Assembly: GCF_000715075.1 (NCBI RefSeq)
Contig: NC_134089.1
Span: forward strand, 103,547,157-103,611,156
Length of the DNA stretch: 64,000 nucleotides
Reading direction: 5' to 3'
DNA from: Nicotiana tabacum
Taxonomy: Eukaryota > Streptophyta > Magnoliopsida > Solanales > Solanaceae
Part shown: in pieces, positions 43,180 through 56,455 of the stretch
Position numbering within the stretch: position 1 is the first letter of the stretch
How the letters are laid out: each line of letters starts with the position of its first letter
The notes under the pieces: model-generated
Database searches by the model: none
Seen by the model: only the letters and a program-made list of their open reading frames with translations
What the model was told of the DNA's origin: nothing
Translations under genes and position numbers: made by a program

Positions 43180-46100
43180 TGTAACGATCCGACCAATCGT
43201 TTTGAGCAATTGCACTTTGCTCGGTTGTTTTAGGGCATGAGTAGCTCCGTAGGAAGTATTATGACCTATGTGAATTATCGGTTTTGGTTTTCAGGTTATT
43301 CAGAATTGATTTGGAAGAATGATTCTCAACTAGATGCTTTAAATTTGAAAGGTTTGACCAAGATTTGTCTTTTTAGAATTTGACCTCGGATTGAATTTAT
43401 GATGGTTCCCTTAGCTCCGTTGGGTGATTTTTGACTTAGGATCACATCTGGATTGTCATTTGGAGGTCCATAGTAGAATTTGGCTTGAAATAGCGAAAGT
43501 TAGAATTTTGGAAAGTTTGATCGGGAGTGGAGTTTTTGATATTAGGGTCGTATTCTGATTTTGGAAGTTGGAGCAGGTCCATAATATCAAATGTGACTTG
43601 CATGCAAAATTGAGGTCAATCGGACATGATTTGATAGGTTTCAACATCGGTTGTAGAAGTTTGAAGTTTCAAGTTCATTGATTTCGATTTGAGTTGTGAT
43701 TCGTCGTTATGATATTGTTATGTGTGTTTTATAAGCCTCAAGTAGGTATGTGTTATGATATGGGACTTTTTGTTATGTTTGAACTGGGTCCCGAGGGGCT
43801 CGGGTGAGTTTCAGATAGGTTTGAGTTGTGTTGCGCTCGTTTTTGTTCTTTCGACATCGTTTTTCAAGCATAAATGGTACTATATTAAGCAAATGAGCTC
43901 TGATTTCTATTTTTATTCAATAACTAGATCCTTAGCGTAATTACGGAGCCATAGCTTTGAAATTTGGACATCGTATGAAGATTTTATGGTCATTTTACTA
44001 AGAATTGAGTTGCCAGATTTTTCAGATTAATTGCGAAATTGCCACTTAATTCGTATTTATAAATCTGCATTATTTTCAAATATTAAAACCAACATATCTC
44101 TTTCAATATAAGGCCAAATACAGTTATTCAAGAGCCTAACTTGATTAAAATTTCATAAGGAATCCATTGGAGACATCAAAAGTGAGTTTCAAGTTCGTTT
44201 TGTACTAGAATAGAGGTAGAATAGCTGGTAGAAAAATATATAAAATAAGGATTTGTTCATTTGGTCATATTTTGAGTTGGAGAGCTCGATTTTGGTTATA
44301 TTTCATGAATCCATCTTCGTTTTTGGCATTTTATTGATAATTTCAAAGTGAAATTTGAGGGTTTTTGCCTAAAGTTTCATAAAGTCAACTTTTAAGTTTT
44401 GAACATCGATTCAGAGTCGAAATTAGATGAAACTAGTATGGTTAGACTCATAACTGAATGAGCTGTCAGATTTTCTGAGTTTTGTTGGGTTCTGAGATAC
44501 GAGCTCGAGTTTGGATTTTTTTCCGATTTTGGGCTTTTGATTAAAGATTTGACCTTTTTCAATTGGGAATAGTTGCTTTAGCATTGTTTGATGTATTTGA
44601 GTTGTTTTTGGTTAGGTTCGAGTCGTTCAGAGGTCGGAACGCGTGAGATGGTATTTTTGGAGCACCGCTTGGCCTGCTCGGTATTGGAATTGGCTTTTTT
44701 GAGGTATGTAATGATTGTAAATCTAGTCCCGAGGGTATGAAACCTCAGATTTCACATTGCTTTACTATTTTGAGGTAATGCACATGCTAGGTGACGGGCG
44801 TGTGGGCGTGAACCGTTGGGGATTATGACTTGGTCCGTCCCATAGCAACTATAAAGTTGCGTATTTGACTTAAATTATATGATACTTATGTGTTTTAGAA
44901 AGAATTTCCTATAAATTGGGTTGAATGCCATATTTGGGCCTTGTGTCAGAGTTGTTTGGACCCTTAGGGGCTTTTTCTTATTATACTCTTACTGTTTTTG
45001 ATTTAAGATCTATACTCAGTCATGCTGTGTTTACTGATTTCATAACTCAGTCTTTATTACAACGTTTTGATGCATAAAATTATATTTTTGTGTTGAACAC
45101 CCTATTTTACTGATAGCCCGAGTGGCTTGAGAGGTTTCTGACTAAGTGAGGCCGAGGGCCTGTGTTTTGAGGATATTATGGGATTGAGTTATACGCCGCA
45201 GCATGTTGTTATGGATTCATGATTTTTGTGAGGCTACGGGCCTGATTGATTTATGCCACAAAGTGGCTTATTATGAGGTTGAGGGCCTGATAGATTTATG
45301 CTACGAGGTGGCTTGTTATAGCGCTTGGGCTGTAGGAGCCCCTCCGCAGTTTGTACACCCCAGTGAGCCCGAGGGGCTGTTCTTGATTCATATTATGCTC
45401 GAGGGGTTGTTTACGAGCAATTGTGAATTAATGCTCGAGGCGCTGTATATGAACGACTGTGAGGTTAGCCCGTGGTGCTATTTATCATTCATGTTTGCCT
45501 GAGGGGGCAGTTCACGAGTGATGTTCGCCGAGGGGCTATATACGAGTTAGTTTTGTCTGAGGGGTTGTTTATGCTTTTATCATTTTTACTCACTGTTTTT
45601 TCACTTCATTGAAAACTGTTGAAAGATGTTTTAAATAGTTTTACTTAAACTGGATTTAAATGAGCTGAGTTGATTCAAAAGCCTGCTGTATTTTACTGAG
45701 ATTTCATGATATGAATTATATATGTTTTATTGCTCGTCACTACTGTTCAGTCTCTATTTACTTTTATTACTTATTGAGTTGGTGTACTCACATTACTCCC
45801 TGCACCTTGTGTGCAAATCCATATATTTCTGAACCCGGTAGTGGGTTTTGATTACTTAATGGCAGGTCCATTGGAGTTATTAAGGTAGCTGCCTGGCGAT
45901 CGCAGCCCTACTTTTCTCCCTCCTTATCCTCCCTTAGTTGTATTCAGTTATTTCCAGGCTATGTTAGTCTTCATGTTGTCAGACGGTTGTAGTAGACACT
46001 CATGACTAGTGACACTCTGATGTCGGGCTTTCTTTCCGCACTGTTATTTTGATTTAAACTCCTTACGTAAGTTTATTATTAAATAGCTTTGGTTTTGTCT

Positions 46101-46195
46101 TAAAAATAAAAATATTGATTGGTTTTAGTATTGTGTTGGCTTGCCTAATACCACGTTATGCACCATCACGACAGGGTTAGTTTTGGGTCATGACA
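43180..46195 (+). mobile_element. S: solo LTR, chromovirus type (3016 bp)
   Basis: TGTAACGATCCGACC at 43180 to TTTTGGGTCATGACA at 46195, with no internal region on either side, so it is a solo LTR. Short internal repeats built on 'gcctgattgatttatgc' and 'gctcgaggggctgtt' fill 45220-45560. The flanks belong to R. The 5-bp flanks (TTTCC and TTATA) do not match, so no target duplication survives. The 5' end resembles X (63238). Confidence 0.82.
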
Positions 46196-47363
46196 TTATA
46201 ATATATATATATATAACGTCATCTGGTCATGGGTCAATGTACATGAATGCAATGTATGAGAAGTACGTCAATAAAATCTTTCAGAGTGTCATAAGACCAT
46301 TATGCCTTTGATTAACATTATGAAATAAAATTTATCAACTTACGTATTTTCGGAGACCCATGAATAGACGATAGAAATAATAAGAGATATGGGAATCAAG
46401 AATATCGGAACCTCTACTATTTCTATGAATCGAATCAATTATGGAAGTTGTGCATTTGCTCGTTTCGTTTGTATCATTTGGATCATACCAAAAAGAAAAG
46501 AGGGATAACCTTAACATATCTGAGCCGATTCTCTTAACAATCCCTCTAGCATATGTCAATTGCGACAAAACATGTAATGGTAGATCAAATAGGGAAGAAT
46601 CCGTATGATATTCTTGAGAAAAATTGTACCGTGCTTCCATAGAATTGTATCTCACGCATAATAGGATATTGTTAGGTTTCATGTGAATTCTTACTTTAAG
46701 AATTCATCCGTTTCTGTTTTTGGAATTCTCATCCATCTCCATTTTTGTGAATAAAGAGATTTTCTTCATAGCATCTAGCAACAAGAATGAGATAGTGTGT
46801 GTATATCTTTAAATGGTGCCACCACTTCCTTAAGTATAAGAATAGTTGGCAATTTTCTGCCATATTATCATAATCCCACGTGGATTGTTTTCTCCTAATA
46901 CTTATCCAAGATTCTCACTTAATTAAATTGTTAATCTTCCACCAAAAATCCACAATTAATCAAATATCCACATAATTAAGAATTATCTTAAATTACTTAA
47001 AATACTAATTACTTTTAACACACTTTATATACCTTACTATCATGGTCATGTGGTATCTTGTATGGTAATAGTCCATAAATATGGGTTATTATGGCTTGGA
47101 CCGTATTTTATCCCAAAATGCCAAACTTTGACGAAACTCATTTTCTTCGATTCGTGTACCCTCTCACCTTCACAAATTTACTTATCACGTATTTGAAATA
47201 GCATAATTCTTATAATCTCAAAATAATCTCATTCCCAAAGTTACATCGATTAACTTATGACGAAACTTTAACATATGAAAATGCGAGATGTAACATCTCA
47301 TCTCCGAGCTTATATCAATTTATTTATGGCATACTTCTATGTACAAAAACATGGGGTGTAACA
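46196..47363 (-). repeat. R: minus-strand LTR, right part
   Basis: Continues R after S. An (AT)n run at 46199-46216 precedes 'gtcatctggtcatgggtcaatg'. The outer end is plus 'catggggtgtaaca' at 47363, i.e. sense TGTTACACCCC. A 115-codon minus frame at 46335-46682 has no recognisable motif and lies within LTR sequence; I do not call it a gene. Confidence 0.65.
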
Positions 47364-48285
47364 TTAGTTAATATGTAAAATTTGGTTAAAGATTACGTTA
47401 GAGTGGATTCATTACTTAGTGATTTGGCAGAATGTTTAATTATTGATGGAAATTTATAATCTTTTATGAGCATACCATGGGTCATACGACCTCGGCATAA
47501 CTCATGCGTGTTGTCTCTAGGAGTCCAATTATACTCGATATATCCTTCATGACTTAAGAAATTGTAATTTCTTGTTGGCCCTGACTTGTTGAGATTAGCA
47601 TGTGATATTTTGGAATTTTAAAACTTTTTATTTTGTCAAATAATCACTAATTTATTGCCTCATATTCCATTATTAGTGTTGTATTTCCTGCTTATTTATA
47701 ACTCTTGCACATTATGTATATTGACCACTAGTAAGTGTCGATGTTGATCCCTCATCACTATTTTTTCGAGGTTAGACTAGATACTTACTGGGTACACGTT
47801 ATTTACATACTCATGCTACACTTCTGCACAAATTGTGCAGGTATTGAGGCAAGTACAACTAATGTTCGTTCAGGCGCGTCCCCATATTACCTGGAGACCT
47901 AGTGGTGAGCTGCTTCCCCATGCTCCGATCTGCAACACCCGGAGTCTCCTTCTTGTTATGTTTTTCATTTCTGTCTATTCCGTTTCAAACAGAAGTTTTA
48001 GGGAGTTTTCTATATTCTACGAGATTCTCGTGTACTTGTGACACCGAGTTTTGAGAAAATCTAGTAGATACTCATGGGTTTTGATTATTAAATCCAATAT
48101 TTTACTCTCATGTTTAGTTTCTGCTTTACATTACTACGATCACTTACTGTTTGTTTCTTCATTTAATGAAAATCAATGACTTTGAAAATATTAAAATAAC
48201 CGATTAAATAGATAGTTCATCATTGGCTTGCCTAGCAGTAACGTTGGATGTCGTCACAGCCTATAGTGGATATTAGGTCGTGACA
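47364..48285 (+). repeat. T: truncated chromovirus-type LTR, 3' portion
   Basis: Ends TTAGGTCGTGACA at 48285 after 'attggcttgcctagcag', the shared LTR 3' terminus. It contains the 'ctcatcactat.tt.tcgaggttagactagatacttactgg' block also found in N's LTR at about 40297-40335. The 5' portion is missing; it begins where R ends. Confidence 0.72.
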
Positions 48286-49020
48286 ATGATGCTCCTAAAG
48301 GAAAAAACCATGTTATGAGCCACCCGGAGGAGGGATAATGTGCTGAACATAGAAAAAAGAAAGATTCCACTATGCGTGGAATTGTTGTAAGTTCAATAGT
48401 TGCTGATTTTATTCATGAGTGTGAGCAATATCCTACTGCTCAAGCTATGTGGACATATTTAAGAGAGGCATATGAAGGAACAATTATAACTTGCCTTAGA
48501 CAGTTGACAATAAAGTTAAACACATACAAGAAGCACCATGATCGCACTGTCAAACAACACTTAGGGATGCTGTCAAATATGATTGATCAACTCAAACATG
48601 TTGGTTATGTTCTCTGTGATAAGCAACATGTTCAGGCAGTGACTCGTTCTCTCGCCAATAATGGAAAATATTTAAAGGTTAATTAACCCACAATGATAAT
48701 ATCAAAACTTTTGTTGGTGCTGCTAAAATTGTACCTAGTGCCTTTGTGGCAGAAACAAGTGATACAAAGAGTTCAAGATTTACAAGAGAAACTAAAAAGG
48801 AAGGAAAGTGTAAGGAGATAGGAGAAGGATCCTCCAAGAAAAGAAACTAGCCAAATTCCAAGAAAGGAAAATGGTTCTACAAGAAGAATGACAAAAGAAA
48901 GATGAAGTGATACAATTGCAAAACCCAAGGGCATTTTGCTCGTGAATGCACTAATCCAAGAAAGATAGCATTTCAAAATTCATATCTAAGTGCTATATAT
49001 GTTTCTATCACTGTTTTACT
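48286..49020 (+). pseudogene. Ty1/copia gag remnant
   Basis: 48372-48686 encodes a UBN2-type copia gag fragment (YPTAQAMWTYLREAYEGT, MLSNMIDQLKHVG). A one-base insertion at about 48682 shifts the frame, after which THNDNIKTFVGAAKIVPS and a Lys-rich stretch follow. A knuckle at about 48906-48945 reads stop-Y-N-C-K-T-Q-G-H-F-A-R-E-C, the first Cys codon being TGA. The gag N-terminus is missing; T abuts its 5' side. Confidence 0.82.
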
Positions 49021-49494
49021 ATGTGAGCCGTGATAAAATAATGTTTATAGGTTTTCGTCGAGTTTTACCTGGATCAAGGCATGAATATGTGAAAAATAAA
49101 GTAAAGCTTGAAGTCAAATGGATAGGCACTTGCAGAATGTGCATGCGTGTGGATGATCTTTGATATTGCATGACATCCTATATGTTCCAAAGATTTGATG
49201 AAACTTAATCTCTATGTCTGTTCTTCTAGATTTAGGTTTCAATTTGAACTTTAGTCACAATGGTATTAGAATTACTCTACAAAATATTTTTATATGGTTT
49301 TGGACATCATTATTAATAGTTTTATTGTGTTAGATTTTAGTCCTTCCACGAATAACTATTATATTAACCGTTATGTTATGACATGTTATTCTAGTAACAA
49401 CAATGTTGATGTTATTTCAGTTCTTTCTCTAAAATTAAATGCCACCATGTGAAAATTAACTTACCGAAAAGATTACACATAAATCATTTGGAAA
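49021..49494 (+). pseudogene. Ty1/copia protease/integrase-start remnant
   Basis: Highly decayed. Readable pieces are LEVKWIGTCRM, then a DILYVP-like segment near 49170, and a weak match to the integrase zinc-region start near 49440-49490. Multiple stops and shifts. Collinear with the gag remnant upstream, so the same element; the rest of pol is gone, replaced by U. Confidence 0.55.
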
Positions 49495-50575
49495 GTTATA
49501 ATGACCCAAAATCCCAACACGTCGTGATGGCACCTAACACACTCACTAGGCAAACTGAACATAACAATAAGAACCCAAAGCAACGGAATTTACAGAAGTA
49601 ACATAAGTCTGCAACCTCAATATAACAAAACAAGGCTAATATATGATAAATACTCCAGAAACTATTAAATACAGAGTCATGAGCTCTAATAAAGAAATAC
49701 AAGTCTGAAATGACCAAGTACAATATTCTCTGAAATAAAGACAAGAGTACTTTAGAAAAGAGATGTCAAGATTGCGGTCAAGAATGTAGTTCTACCTCAT
49801 CTCTCAGCAATCAACTCTACTACTAGCTTCAGCTACTAATGACTAGGTCCGACACCTGGATCTGCACAAATAAGTGCATAGTGTAGCATGAGTACAATTG
49901 ACCCAATATACTCAGCAAATATTATAAATAACCTCAACAAGGTATAAGTAGCAAGAATTAGAAATGATACTTGCTATAACCTATACAGTTCCATCAATTT
50001 AACAAGTACTGAATAATAATGTGATCAAGTTATAAAGTATAGAAAGAACCAAGTGTTTTTGCACACAAATCCTCAATTTCTATACTTCGTCAATGATATA
50101 TCATATAAAGATGATATGCAAATAAATCAGGTAATTAGCCACTGAAATTGCAAGTAAAAATTATATGTAAATCCAAAGAAAACACTGGCTAGATTGTCCT
50201 CAACCTTTCCATATCTGAACAAAACCACTAAGTAGTTTTTCTCAATATCCGTGTGTACACCATCGAGAGATAAATAAGAAAAGGTGATCCTAGGGGGGTA
50301 GATCCATATCCACACGCTGCATGGACAACTCACGTGTTGATAATATCAATACCTGGATCCACACGGACAACTCATGTGTTGTACGGACAACCCACGTGCC
50401 AAAAATATCAACTGTATGAATAACTCACGTGCCAATAATCACAATCTACCCGGCGTGGTCACAAGCTATTAGTCCAGATCATAACACAAAAAAAAAATAC
50501 GAGAATACATGTACATGATCTATGATTATCAAGTTTCATACTCATGCACTGGTATAAATAACATGATATAGTGTA
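49495..50575 (-). repeat. U: minus-strand chromovirus-type LTR fragment
   Basis: Starts (plus) 'aatgacccaaaatcccaac..gtcgtgatggcacctaac', the reverse complement of the shared LTR 3' terminus; first bases mutated. Contains 'tctgcacaaa..gtgcatagtgtagcatgagtac' and several copies of 'cggacaactcacgtg' (50320-50450). The right limit is uncertain. Confidence 0.68.
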
Positions 50576-53445
50576 GGTGTTGACGGACAATTTTGATCCT
50601 CCCTTTTAAAATTAATTTATTATAATGAATATTTTGAGATTATTAAAATAACTTTTATATATGTTAAAATACAAAAAATTTACTATTTTAAGATTATTAA
50701 AATAACTTTTATATACATCACATAGGCTTTATAATTAATTTAACAAAATATTCTTAATTTTACTTAAATATACAATTATATTAATAATTTAAAATTAGTA
50801 TCATAAATTAGAAGATAGAGTATTTTAAAAATAACTAATTATAATAATTAGTACTATATTTGATAATTATAATTTTATTATATTTTTATTGAAAATAATT
50901 AAGTTTATTTAAATTAATTTCAAAGAGGTTAAAGACTAAATGGCTATAATTGTAATTGCACTCCTAAAACACAAAATGGCTACCATTTAAATAAATTCCA
51001 GCATAATACCAAGTCCAAACCCGGAATACCCAGTCCAAATAACCCTCCCTCTCTATTTTGGCAATCCATGCCACTCCCATTGGACCAACCATGACTCGCC
51101 ATGTCACCGGTCCTACCCACTCACAAAACAAACACATTCAATCCAGACCGTCCATCCGTTTGATCAACGATCTTCATTTTTTACTCTATTTTCCTCTCTA
51201 ATTGATAAATGCCCAGAGTTTTAATCTTGACCGTTGGATCACAAAGATCCAACAGCCACAAAAAATTTTCACAGAATTAGTTTAATCCATAAATACCAGG
51301 ATCGTTGATCTAAAAGATCAACGGCCTAGATCAACTCTCTCATTTTTAACTCATTCAATCGCCCCTATTTCCCTTTTCTTTCTCTCTTCTCTCAAATCCC
51401 CTATGAACATTAATCGACGGACCTTGCATAAATCCGTGCAGGATCATGAGATCTTTCATCAAGTCACCTATCCGGCTTCCCGATCCAAGAATCTGGTTGA
51501 TATTTACCTTTTGTTTATCAAATCTGAAGCACCTGAACCTGAACCTTAGCATCGAAACACCGTTTCATCTTTCTTCTCATAAGTCCAAACTCACAGAATC
51601 ACTCGCTTTATCCCTAGTCTATGAAGCCTATGATTTTCCTTTCCAATATGTTGATTGGATTTCAAAATCCCAAATTCAAAACCCTAGATCAACTGGTTCA
51701 AGGTCGAATCCCCAGATATTCCTTGTGCTATATCAAAACTAGTAGCATGCATGGATATTTTACAGTGTCATCATCACAATTCTTGGTCCAAAGGTCGTAG
51801 AGACCTCTGGACATTGGGCTTTTTATCCGATAGTTTTGCTTTCAACGAATAGTGTTCCACCCTCAGGTAAAAGCTTTCATTGTTCTCACCTCTGTCATTT
51901 TTAATTTCACTCATGTTTGCTCACATCATCCACCCTTCGTCATCTTTCACTACCTAGTCTGAATCTGTAACCTAAAGCATTGAATGGCACTATAAATAGA
52001 CCCTTCAATGCTATCACCTAACAGACCTAATAAGAGCTAAGAAACCATAATAAGAGTATTAAAACCACACTAATATTCTACATCTAGGATCTCTTATTGA
52101 TTTCTGTTTTTCTCTTCTTTTTTTCCGAGTTCGCTCACTGCTCAAAGCTTGAAGCTTTGTTTCTTGCACAGCTAAGTAGAGCCCTTGTGTGGTCTGCTAC
52201 ACAAAAAGAGGTCAGTATACCTCCATTCTTTCTCTTTTGATTTTTTATCCAAAATCCTGAATACACTGTTGTCTTTCTATTGACTACCTTCATTTATGAT
52301 AGTAGTCATTAGCTTATAACTATTTGTTCCTGCTCATAATGATTTGCTATAATTTATGGTTGACTGTTATACTTTTTGTATCTTACATCAGTTTGATTGA
52401 GTCATTATGTGACCTTGATGACTGTTATTCTGAATCAAACATCCTATACAATTAAGTTTCTTTAATGTGCCTTGATAGTTTCCTATACTTGTTCTGACTT
52501 CAGATCCCTCTAATATTCTACTATGTTTTTCATGCTTGTCAGACTAATCCTGTTTAGTGTAGTCTATTATTCTGTACTTGAAGTTGTTATTTGATGATTT
52601 TAACTAAGATGGATATAAATACTCAAGGTTTAATCCTTTACTACTTAGTTGAAGTATGTCAAGTTTAAATGTTTAAGGTATTTTCTTTCTTCATATGAGT
52701 GTTTATTAATCTGAAGCAACCTTTGAGTTATCACTATGAAATTCTTGTGTTCATATTTAACTGTTAATCACATATGTGATCCTTATTATATGAACAATCT
52801 CATTAAGGTAACTAGGCCAACTCTCTGATGAACTTCAGTAAGTATTCATGTATTTATTCTGTCTTGATCAAGTCATCTCTTATGAATTAGGCTATAATCA
52901 TATCTGTTATGGCTGAGTATTAATTATTAGGCTAGTAACTTGAATAGAACCCCATCATATTTGGACTACCACTCCTTAATCTGTATAGTTGATTTAAACT
53001 TACTTAGTATAGAGTCTCCTTATCTTGAACATCATTCATCACTCATATTGGTTCATTTAATCCAATAGAGTAAAATTTTGTTTTGGATAGAAATCATATT
53101 ACTATTATGGTGTTGGTTTATTGGTCATGATATTTGAGTGTACTCTCATATCTTTTATGTATCTCTATGATTCTGTTAATTGTTTAATTGAACTAATGAC
53201 TGATATGTAAGCATATGCTGATGTTAGTTGGATATTCATATTTCACTTATGCATGATTATGAGGTTGTCTTATATTGAACTTAAGTTATGAAAGCTATTA
53301 AAGTGCACTCATGTTGTGATAACACATTTGTCTAAAACAGTGAGGCGAAGTTTTACCTCACACCCAAACACACTTAGCATGTTTCCCTTTATCTAATGAT
53401 ATCTTTATCCTCTCTTAGATCTCACTTAATGGCCTTGATGGTAAC
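50576..53445 (+). mobile_element. V: probable Tat-type LTR fragment, plus orientation
   Basis: Starts TGTTGACGGACAATTTTG followed by a long AT-rich block and then C-rich 'aaacccggaatacccagtcc' and 'gatcaacgg' words, the layout of M and Q LTRs read in sense. Includes a TATA box at 51991. It ends at GTAAC where P is inserted and the remainder is not found. No coding sequence. The family call is by layout only. Confidence 0.5.
51991..52000 (+). promoter_or_regulatory. TATA box in V
   Basis: TATAAATAGA after a GC-mixed upstream region and followed by a leader-like stretch; a candidate LTR core promoter. Confidence 0.5.
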
Positions 53446-56256
53446 TGTGACGACCCGGCCAGTCGTCTAATGAGTTACCTCTCTGTTTTCTCCATTTTTG
53501 TTTCTTATTGATTTTTCTAATGGTTTTATATGTGATCGGGTTGATTGGTTCGGGTTCGGAAAAGATTTGGTAAGGTTTGAGACACTTAGTCTCTTTTGAG
53601 GAAGCTTAAGTTGGAAAAGTCAACTAGATATTGACTTGTGTGTTTGAGGGCTCACAGGTGAGTTCCGATTGTTTGGATAGCTTCGGGAGGTGATTTGGGA
53701 CTTAAGAGCGTGATCAAAATGTGTTTTGGAGGTCCAGAGTAGGTTTAGGCTTGAATTGGCGAAATTGATTTTTTGGCGATTTCTAGTTAATAGGTGAGAT
53801 TTTGATCAAAAGCGTAATTTAGAAGATTTTGGAAACTTAAGCTTGAATCCGATGTGTTTTGGTTGATTCTATATTGATTGAGGAGTTTTGAAGATTGGTA
53901 CAAATTTTAATAAGGTTTTGGGATATGTTGGTGCTTTTGGTTGAGGTCTCGGGGGCCTTAGGGTGATTTCGGATGTTTTGTGGAGAGTTTGGAAAATTTG
54001 AGAAGCTGCAGATTTTTCTGTTCTGGTATTTCCGCACCTGCGGATAGGGGACCGTAGGTGAGATGTCGCAGATGCGAGGAAAAGATCGCAGAAGCGGTCA
54101 AGGAGAATAAAGGCAGGAGCCTCAGATGCGGTTGACTGACCGCACCTGCGATGGCACAGGTGCGGCTACTTGGTCGCATATGCGGGTTTGGACCATTAAG
54201 TGAAAGCCACAAAAGTAGTTAATTGACCGCAAATACGGTACTGCAGAAGTGGTATCTGGGCCACAGGTGCAGAATCCCTGGGCCAGAAGGTATATATTAT
54301 TTTCTTCGTGAAATTTTGCTAAGTACTCCATTTTTTAAGACGGGAAAGAGGCCAAGGCAGTGGATTTCAAGAGAAATCAAGGGATATTAGTTAGGTAAGT
54401 TCCCTAAGCTTTATTATTTGGGTTTATAATCATTTTTCCATTATTTAATCAAGGTATTAGTTGAGATTAAGGAAATCAAATTGGGATTAGGGCTTGAGAT
54501 TAAGAGACTTTAATATGGAAATTTGAGGGGTCATTTTACTCCGATTTCAATGTTCTTGGTATGTATGGACCTGTGGATGGATAAAGATTCCATTGTTATA
54601 ATTTTTACCGAGTTCGAGACATGGCCCGGGGGTCAGATTTTGGTAATTTCAGGATTTATGTTGTAAGCTGATTATTTTTGCTTGGGCTTCGTTCCCTTAG
54701 CATATTTTGACGCTGTGATTCTGATTTTGGATAGATTCGACACGTGTAGAAGCCGATTCGAGGGGTAAAGGCATCACGGAGTAGTATTTCCACCGGTTTG
54801 AGGTAAGTAACCATTGTAAATCTGGAACTGAGGGTACAAACCCCGGTATTTGACTTGTTTTGATAAATACGGTGATCCACATGCTAGGTGACGAGCATGT
54901 GGGCATGCACCGGTAGGGATTGTGACTTGGTCCATCCCGTAGCGACTATTAAGCCACGTATTTGATTTGGAACCTTATGATATTCTGTATTTTAACTATT
55001 TATACTATATTATGGGTTGTATGCCATGTTTGGGGCCTTGTGCCGACCTGTTGAAACCCTTGGGGGGCATTTTCACTGTTTTCCTCACTTTACTTGTTGA
55101 AAGAATATCCTCAGTCATGTTTTACCTGTTTAAATGTTTAAAACCAGTTTTATCACTCCACTTCTAATTGTGAGGATTGTTTGGGCTGAGTTCCCTAATT
55201 TCTATTGTTGTTCCAGAGAGGCTGTGAGGTTAAGCACTAAGAGAGGTTGAGAACCCAATGGTGAGGATACTTATATATGTATGACTTTTGGATTGGGCTG
55301 CACGCCGCAGCAATATTTATATGGATCGGGCTGCACGCCGCAACGATATATATTTTGGATTGGGCAGCGATATGACGCTTAGGTTGTAGGACCCCCTCTG
55401 GAGTGTGTACACCCCCAGTGAGCGTAGTCGACTATAAACTATGGATCAGGCTGCACGCCGCAGCGGTTATTATGATTATTATTATTATATGAGATATTAA
55501 TGAGCCCTAGTGTTGAGATTATGTACTGAGTGACGAGAGCTGAGTCACGAGTGACTGAGAGGCTGCCCAAGATGCCATATTCTAAATTATACCTTGCCCA
55601 AGGGGCCCAGTTATGATATGTTCACTGATTTCACTCTTCATTTGAATAAGCCTCTGTTGGAAAAATTGCTAAGTATATGATTTCAAGTATTTAAACTGAA
55701 ATTGATGATTTCACGATGAAACTTGTTTTAAACTGTGGATATGTTATCCTGTTGTTTATTCATTTATATGATTTTTAACTGCTTGTCGCTGCTTTTAGAC
55801 CTTGTTTACTTTAGTTACTTACTGAGTTGGCGTACTCACGTTACTCCCTGCACTTTGTGTGCAGATCCACGTGCCCGAGCGGCAGAGTAAGGATCCTCAG
55901 CTTATCTAGAGTTTACCGGAGATTGCAAGGTAGTTGTATGGCATCCGTAGCCCTGCTTTTTTCTCCTTCCTATCTTGTTCTCTTCCGCATATTTTTAGAA
56001 TTATGATGTATTAGACAGTTGGCTGTGTATTAAAGGCTCTAGACTTGTGACACCAGTTGTTTGGGCTGTGTTGTCTTATGTTTTATTCACTTCCGTATAT
56101 TTCAGTTGTTTTAAACACTTATTATGAAAATTGGTATTCAAACCCGTGTTAGAAAAATAATTTTATGAAACGATATTTATTGTGGTTATATGGTTAGGTT
56201 GTCTTGCCTAGTAACGTGATAGGCGCCATCACGACCGTGCATTTGGGGTCATGACA
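53446..56256 (+). repeat. P 5' LTR (2811 bp)
   Basis: TGTGACGACCCGG to GGGGTCATGACA at 56256. It lacks about 107 bp near 53803 that the 3' LTR has (61185-61290). It contains a 54030-54260 cluster of CCGCA..TGCGG words and about four copies of 'ggatcgggctgcacgccgcag' between 55290 and 55465. Confidence 0.9.
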
Positions 56257-56259
56257 AGT

Positions 56260-56271
56260 TGGTATCAAATC
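56260..56271 (+). other. P primer-binding site (initiator tRNA-Met type)
   Basis: TGGTATCAAATC, three bases after the LTR; the canonical plant site is TGGTATCAGAGC, so two positions have decayed. Confidence 0.8.
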
Positions 56272-56455
56272 CTATGTTACATAGGTCTCGCGAGTCATGA
56301 GCCGGTTTAGTAGAGTCTCGCGGATCGGTATGGAGACATCAGTATTTATCGTCGAGAGGCTGCAGAATCTTTATGAAAAACTTCATACTTTTGAAATTCT
56401 TATCGTGCGAATCGGTTGACATGAGTACTAAACTTGTGTTATTCCATTCTCACAA

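Noticed and set aside
46196..46216. (AT)n run as a transposon end or origin
   Set aside because: A simple microsatellite within the R LTR family sequence.
46335..46682. A 115-codon minus-strand frame as a possible small gene
   Set aside because: No motif; it lies within the R LTR and its composition is not protein-like.
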